Origin: Acidimicrobiia bacterium
GTDB taxonomy: Bacteria > Actinomycetota > Acidimicrobiia > Spongiisociales > UBA5794
Assembly: GCA_030598905.1 (NCBI GenBank)
Contig: JAUVPA010000072.1
Coordinates: 1 to 8,330 of the forward strand
DNA length: 8,330 nucleotides
Direction: 5' to 3'
The notes beneath the pieces were generated by a model that was not told where the DNA came from, ran no database searches, and saw only the letters and a program-made list of their open reading frames with translations. Shown here piece by piece: positions 7,174-8,330 of this stretch (the first letter of the stretch is position 1; each line of letters begins with the position of its first letter). A program made the position numbers and the translations under genes.

Positions 7174-7887
7174 ATGAGCACTGACGTGGCGGTTATCACG
7201 GGCGGGACCGGCTCGGTGGGCAGGATGCTGCTCCCGATGCTGGTCGCCCGCGGCTTCAAATGTGGTGTCACCTATCTCCTTCCCACCGAGGCCCAGCAGC
7301 TCGAAGACGAACTCGATCTCGACGAAGAAGACATGCTGTTAAGGCGCGTCGACGCCAGCGACGCCAAAGCGGTCGACAAGTTCATGCAGGAAACGGTCGA
7401 CACGTTCGGTGGCATCAATGTGGTCGTTGCGTTGGTCGGGGGATGGGCAGGAGGCCGCGATGTCGCCGAGACGGACGACGTTCGTTTCGAACGAATGATC
7501 GATCTCAATCTGCGGTCGGCGTTCAACACCGTCCGCGCCTCTATCCCTCACGTTCGCGAGGCGGAATGGGGCCGGATCGTTCTGATGGGCTCCAAACACG
7601 GCGTGTACACACCGTCGGGCCAAGCCGCGTACAACGTCGCCAAAGCCGGAGTGATCGCTCTCGCCGCATCGGTGGCCAGCGAATTGAGCGACACCGAGGT
7701 CACCTGCAATGCGTTGCTTCCGTCCGTCATCGACACCGTTGCCACGAGGGCGGCACTCCCCTTCGCCGACTACGTGAGCTGGCCGAAGCCCGCCGAGATT
7801 GCGTCCGTGATCGACTTCCTCGCCAGCCCACGGTCCCGAGTGATCAACGGAGCCGCCATCCCCGTTTCCGGCAACGCGGATATCTAG
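7174..7887 (+). CDS. Short-chain dehydrogenase/reductase (SDR) family oxidoreductase
   Basis: A 237-residue cytoplasmic NAD(P)-dependent oxidoreductase of classical SDR size. The nucleotide-binding loop is TGGTGSVG (9-16), in which the middle Gly of TGxxxGxG is Ser14. The usual NNAG segment is replaced by ALVGGWAGG (86-94), a GGWAGG form also found in dihydropteridine reductases. The catalytic set is complete: Asn112 (LNLRSAF), Ser140 (LMGSKHG), Tyr153 and Lys157 (YNVAK). The C-terminus GAAIPVSG is typical of the family. The substrate is unknown, and the GGWAGG resemblance alone does not justify calling it a pteridine reductase. It has its own promoter and lies 114 bp after the dehydrogenase gene. 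Its TAG stop lies within a TCTAGA shared with the stop of the opposing ABC remnant. Confidence 0.92.
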   Translation: MSTDVAVITGGTGSVGRMLLPMLVARGFKCGVTYLLPTEAQQLEDELDLDEEDMLLRRVDASDAKAVDKFMQETVDTFGGINVVVALVGGWAGGRDVAETDDVRFERMIDLNLRSAFNTVRASIPHVREAEWGRIVLMGSKHGVYTPSGQAAYNVAKAGVIALAASVASELSDTEVTCNALLPSVIDTVATRAALPFADYVSWPKPAEIASVIDFLASPRSRVINGAAIPVSGNADI

Positions 7888-8219
7888 AGCCGGCCCGACT
7901 CAACGATTCTCTGGAGGAAATCCTTCGTCCTCTGCTCGCGAGGATTGGAGAACACCTGCGCTGGCGGCCCCTGCTCGAGAATGATCCCTTCGTCGAGGAA
8001 GCAGATCCGGTCGCCGACATCTCGGGCGAAACCCATTTCATGGGTGGCGACGACCATCGTCATCCCCTCGTCCTTGAGTCCTCGATGACGCTCAGGCCGA
8101 GTGGCGAGAGCGCGCACGATGGCAACACGTTGTTGCTGGCCGCCGAACAGCCGATCCGGGAAGTCGTCAGCCTCATCGCTCAACCTGAAGCTCTCGAGAA
8201 CCAGGAATTGGATACTCGT
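7884..8219 (-). pseudogene. Remnant of a polar amino-acid ABC transporter ATP-binding protein (GlnQ-like)
   Basis: An intact GlnQ-type ATPase has about 240-250 residues and energises uptake of a polar amino acid. Only about 111 codons remain, the C-terminal part. Reading the minus strand, homology starts near 8215 (LESFRLSDEADDFPDRL) just after an in-frame stop at 8220-8222, so Walker A and the Q-loop are lost. The signature LSGGQ has become LFGGQ. After RALATRPE the reading frame jumps to RGLKDEGMTM, so roughly 22-24 residues with Walker B and the D-loop are missing, with the junction at about 8084-8096. The H-loop (VVATHEMGFA) and the C-terminal part (GPPAQVFSNP, FLQRIV) are well preserved and in frame. 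This protein could not hydrolyse ATP in the normal way. A TTG at 8181-8183 could start a 99-residue product, but I see no convincing translation signal. No permease or binding-protein gene is adjacent. Confidence 0.85.
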
Positions 8220-8236
8220 CTAAAAGGGGAATAGAC

Positions 8237-8287
8237 CACTCTCCAGGAGTGCTGAACAGCTTCCAGGAAGGCGTCCGCAACGGCGCC
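8237..8287 (+). promoter_or_regulatory. Inverted-repeat-rich 5' leader, candidate cis-regulatory RNA or operator
   Basis: Three structures are stacked in 51 nt upstream of the gene at 8305. CACTC/GAGTG pairs around a 5-nt loop (8237-8251, with the odd palindrome CTCCAGGAG inside). CTTCCAGGAAG (8260-8270) is a second odd palindrome, its centre exactly 20 bp from the first. GGCG-T-CCG, loop CAA, CGG-CGCC (8270-8287) is a strong stem with one bulge, ending 5 nt before the Shine-Dalgarno. CTTCC at 8260-8264 could also pair with GGAAG at 8297-8301, which overlaps the ribosome-binding site, so alternative folds are possible. It could be a riboswitch-like leader or a protein operator. Positions 8223-8236 hold nothing else recognisable. 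Confidence 0.4.
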
Positions 8288-8292
8288 CCACG

Positions 8293-8298
8293 AGGAGG
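8293..8298 (+). promoter_or_regulatory. Strong Shine-Dalgarno site
   Basis: A perfect AGGAGG lies 6 nt before ATG 8305. It is the only canonical ribosome-binding site in the window and fixes the start of the right-edge gene. Confidence 0.75.
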
Positions 8299-8304
8299 AA
8301 GACA

Positions 8305-8330
8305 ATGTCGGCAACGGAAAATCGCACAGC
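8305..8330 (+). CDS. Start of an unidentified gene, cut by the right edge
   Basis: ATG with an ideal AGGAGG at optimal spacing, then eight full codons reading MSATENRT before the window ends. Too little is visible to assign a family. The long structured leader before it suggests a gene under cis-acting control. The short polar start would suit a soluble cytoplasmic protein, which is only an impression. Confidence 0.6.

Noticed and set aside
7260..8234. 324-codon open frame on the plus strand spanning the SDR and the ABC remnant
   Set aside because: Arg/Ser-rich translation without motifs, out of frame with the SDR and antisense to the ABC remnant.

Overview
The window is GC-rich bacterial chromosomal DNA with dense, short-spaced genes, frequent GTG starts and few Shine-Dalgarno sequences. 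VanW/PASTA wall proteins, a CofC/FbiD-type coenzyme F420 gene and promoters placed for leaderless mRNAs all point to Actinomycetota. A deep-branching, probably uncultivated lineage such as Acidimicrobiia is my inference; no rRNA or tRNA is present to confirm it.

Layout: (1) Positions 1-3062 hold two tandem + strand paralogues with a VanW domain followed by a PASTA domain. The first is cut by the window edge. The second is complete (691 aa), membrane-anchored, and ends in a low-complexity Gly/Asp/Glu/Pro tail encoded by a 15-bp repeat. (2) A convergent pyruvate kinase (3095-4525, -) shares a 72-bp divergent promoter region with the next group. (3) A + strand cluster, 4598-7059, holds a CofC/FbiD-like guanylyltransferase, a PIG-L (LmbE-like) zinc deacetylase overlapping it by 16 nt, and a saccharopine/lysine dehydrogenase-family oxidoreductase 15 nt further on. 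(4) An SDR oxidoreductase (7174-7887) has its own leaderless-type promoter. (5) On the - strand, a decayed amino-acid ABC transporter ATPase (7884-8219) lacks Walker A, Walker B and an intact signature motif; its stop codon overlaps the SDR stop. (6) Positions 8223-8304 form an inverted-repeat-rich leader before a gene starting at 8305 with a perfect AGGAGG site, of which only eight full codons are visible.

Together the genes cover cell-envelope proteins, central glycolysis, F420 cofactor synthesis with two linked enzymes of unknown substrate, and an isolated SDR. I see no tRNA, rRNA, CRISPR array, insertion sequence or phage gene. The parts most worth a second look are the structured leader at the right edge, the ABC ATPase remnant, the recurring leaderless promoter geometry, and the cofC-deacetylase-dehydrogenase cluster.
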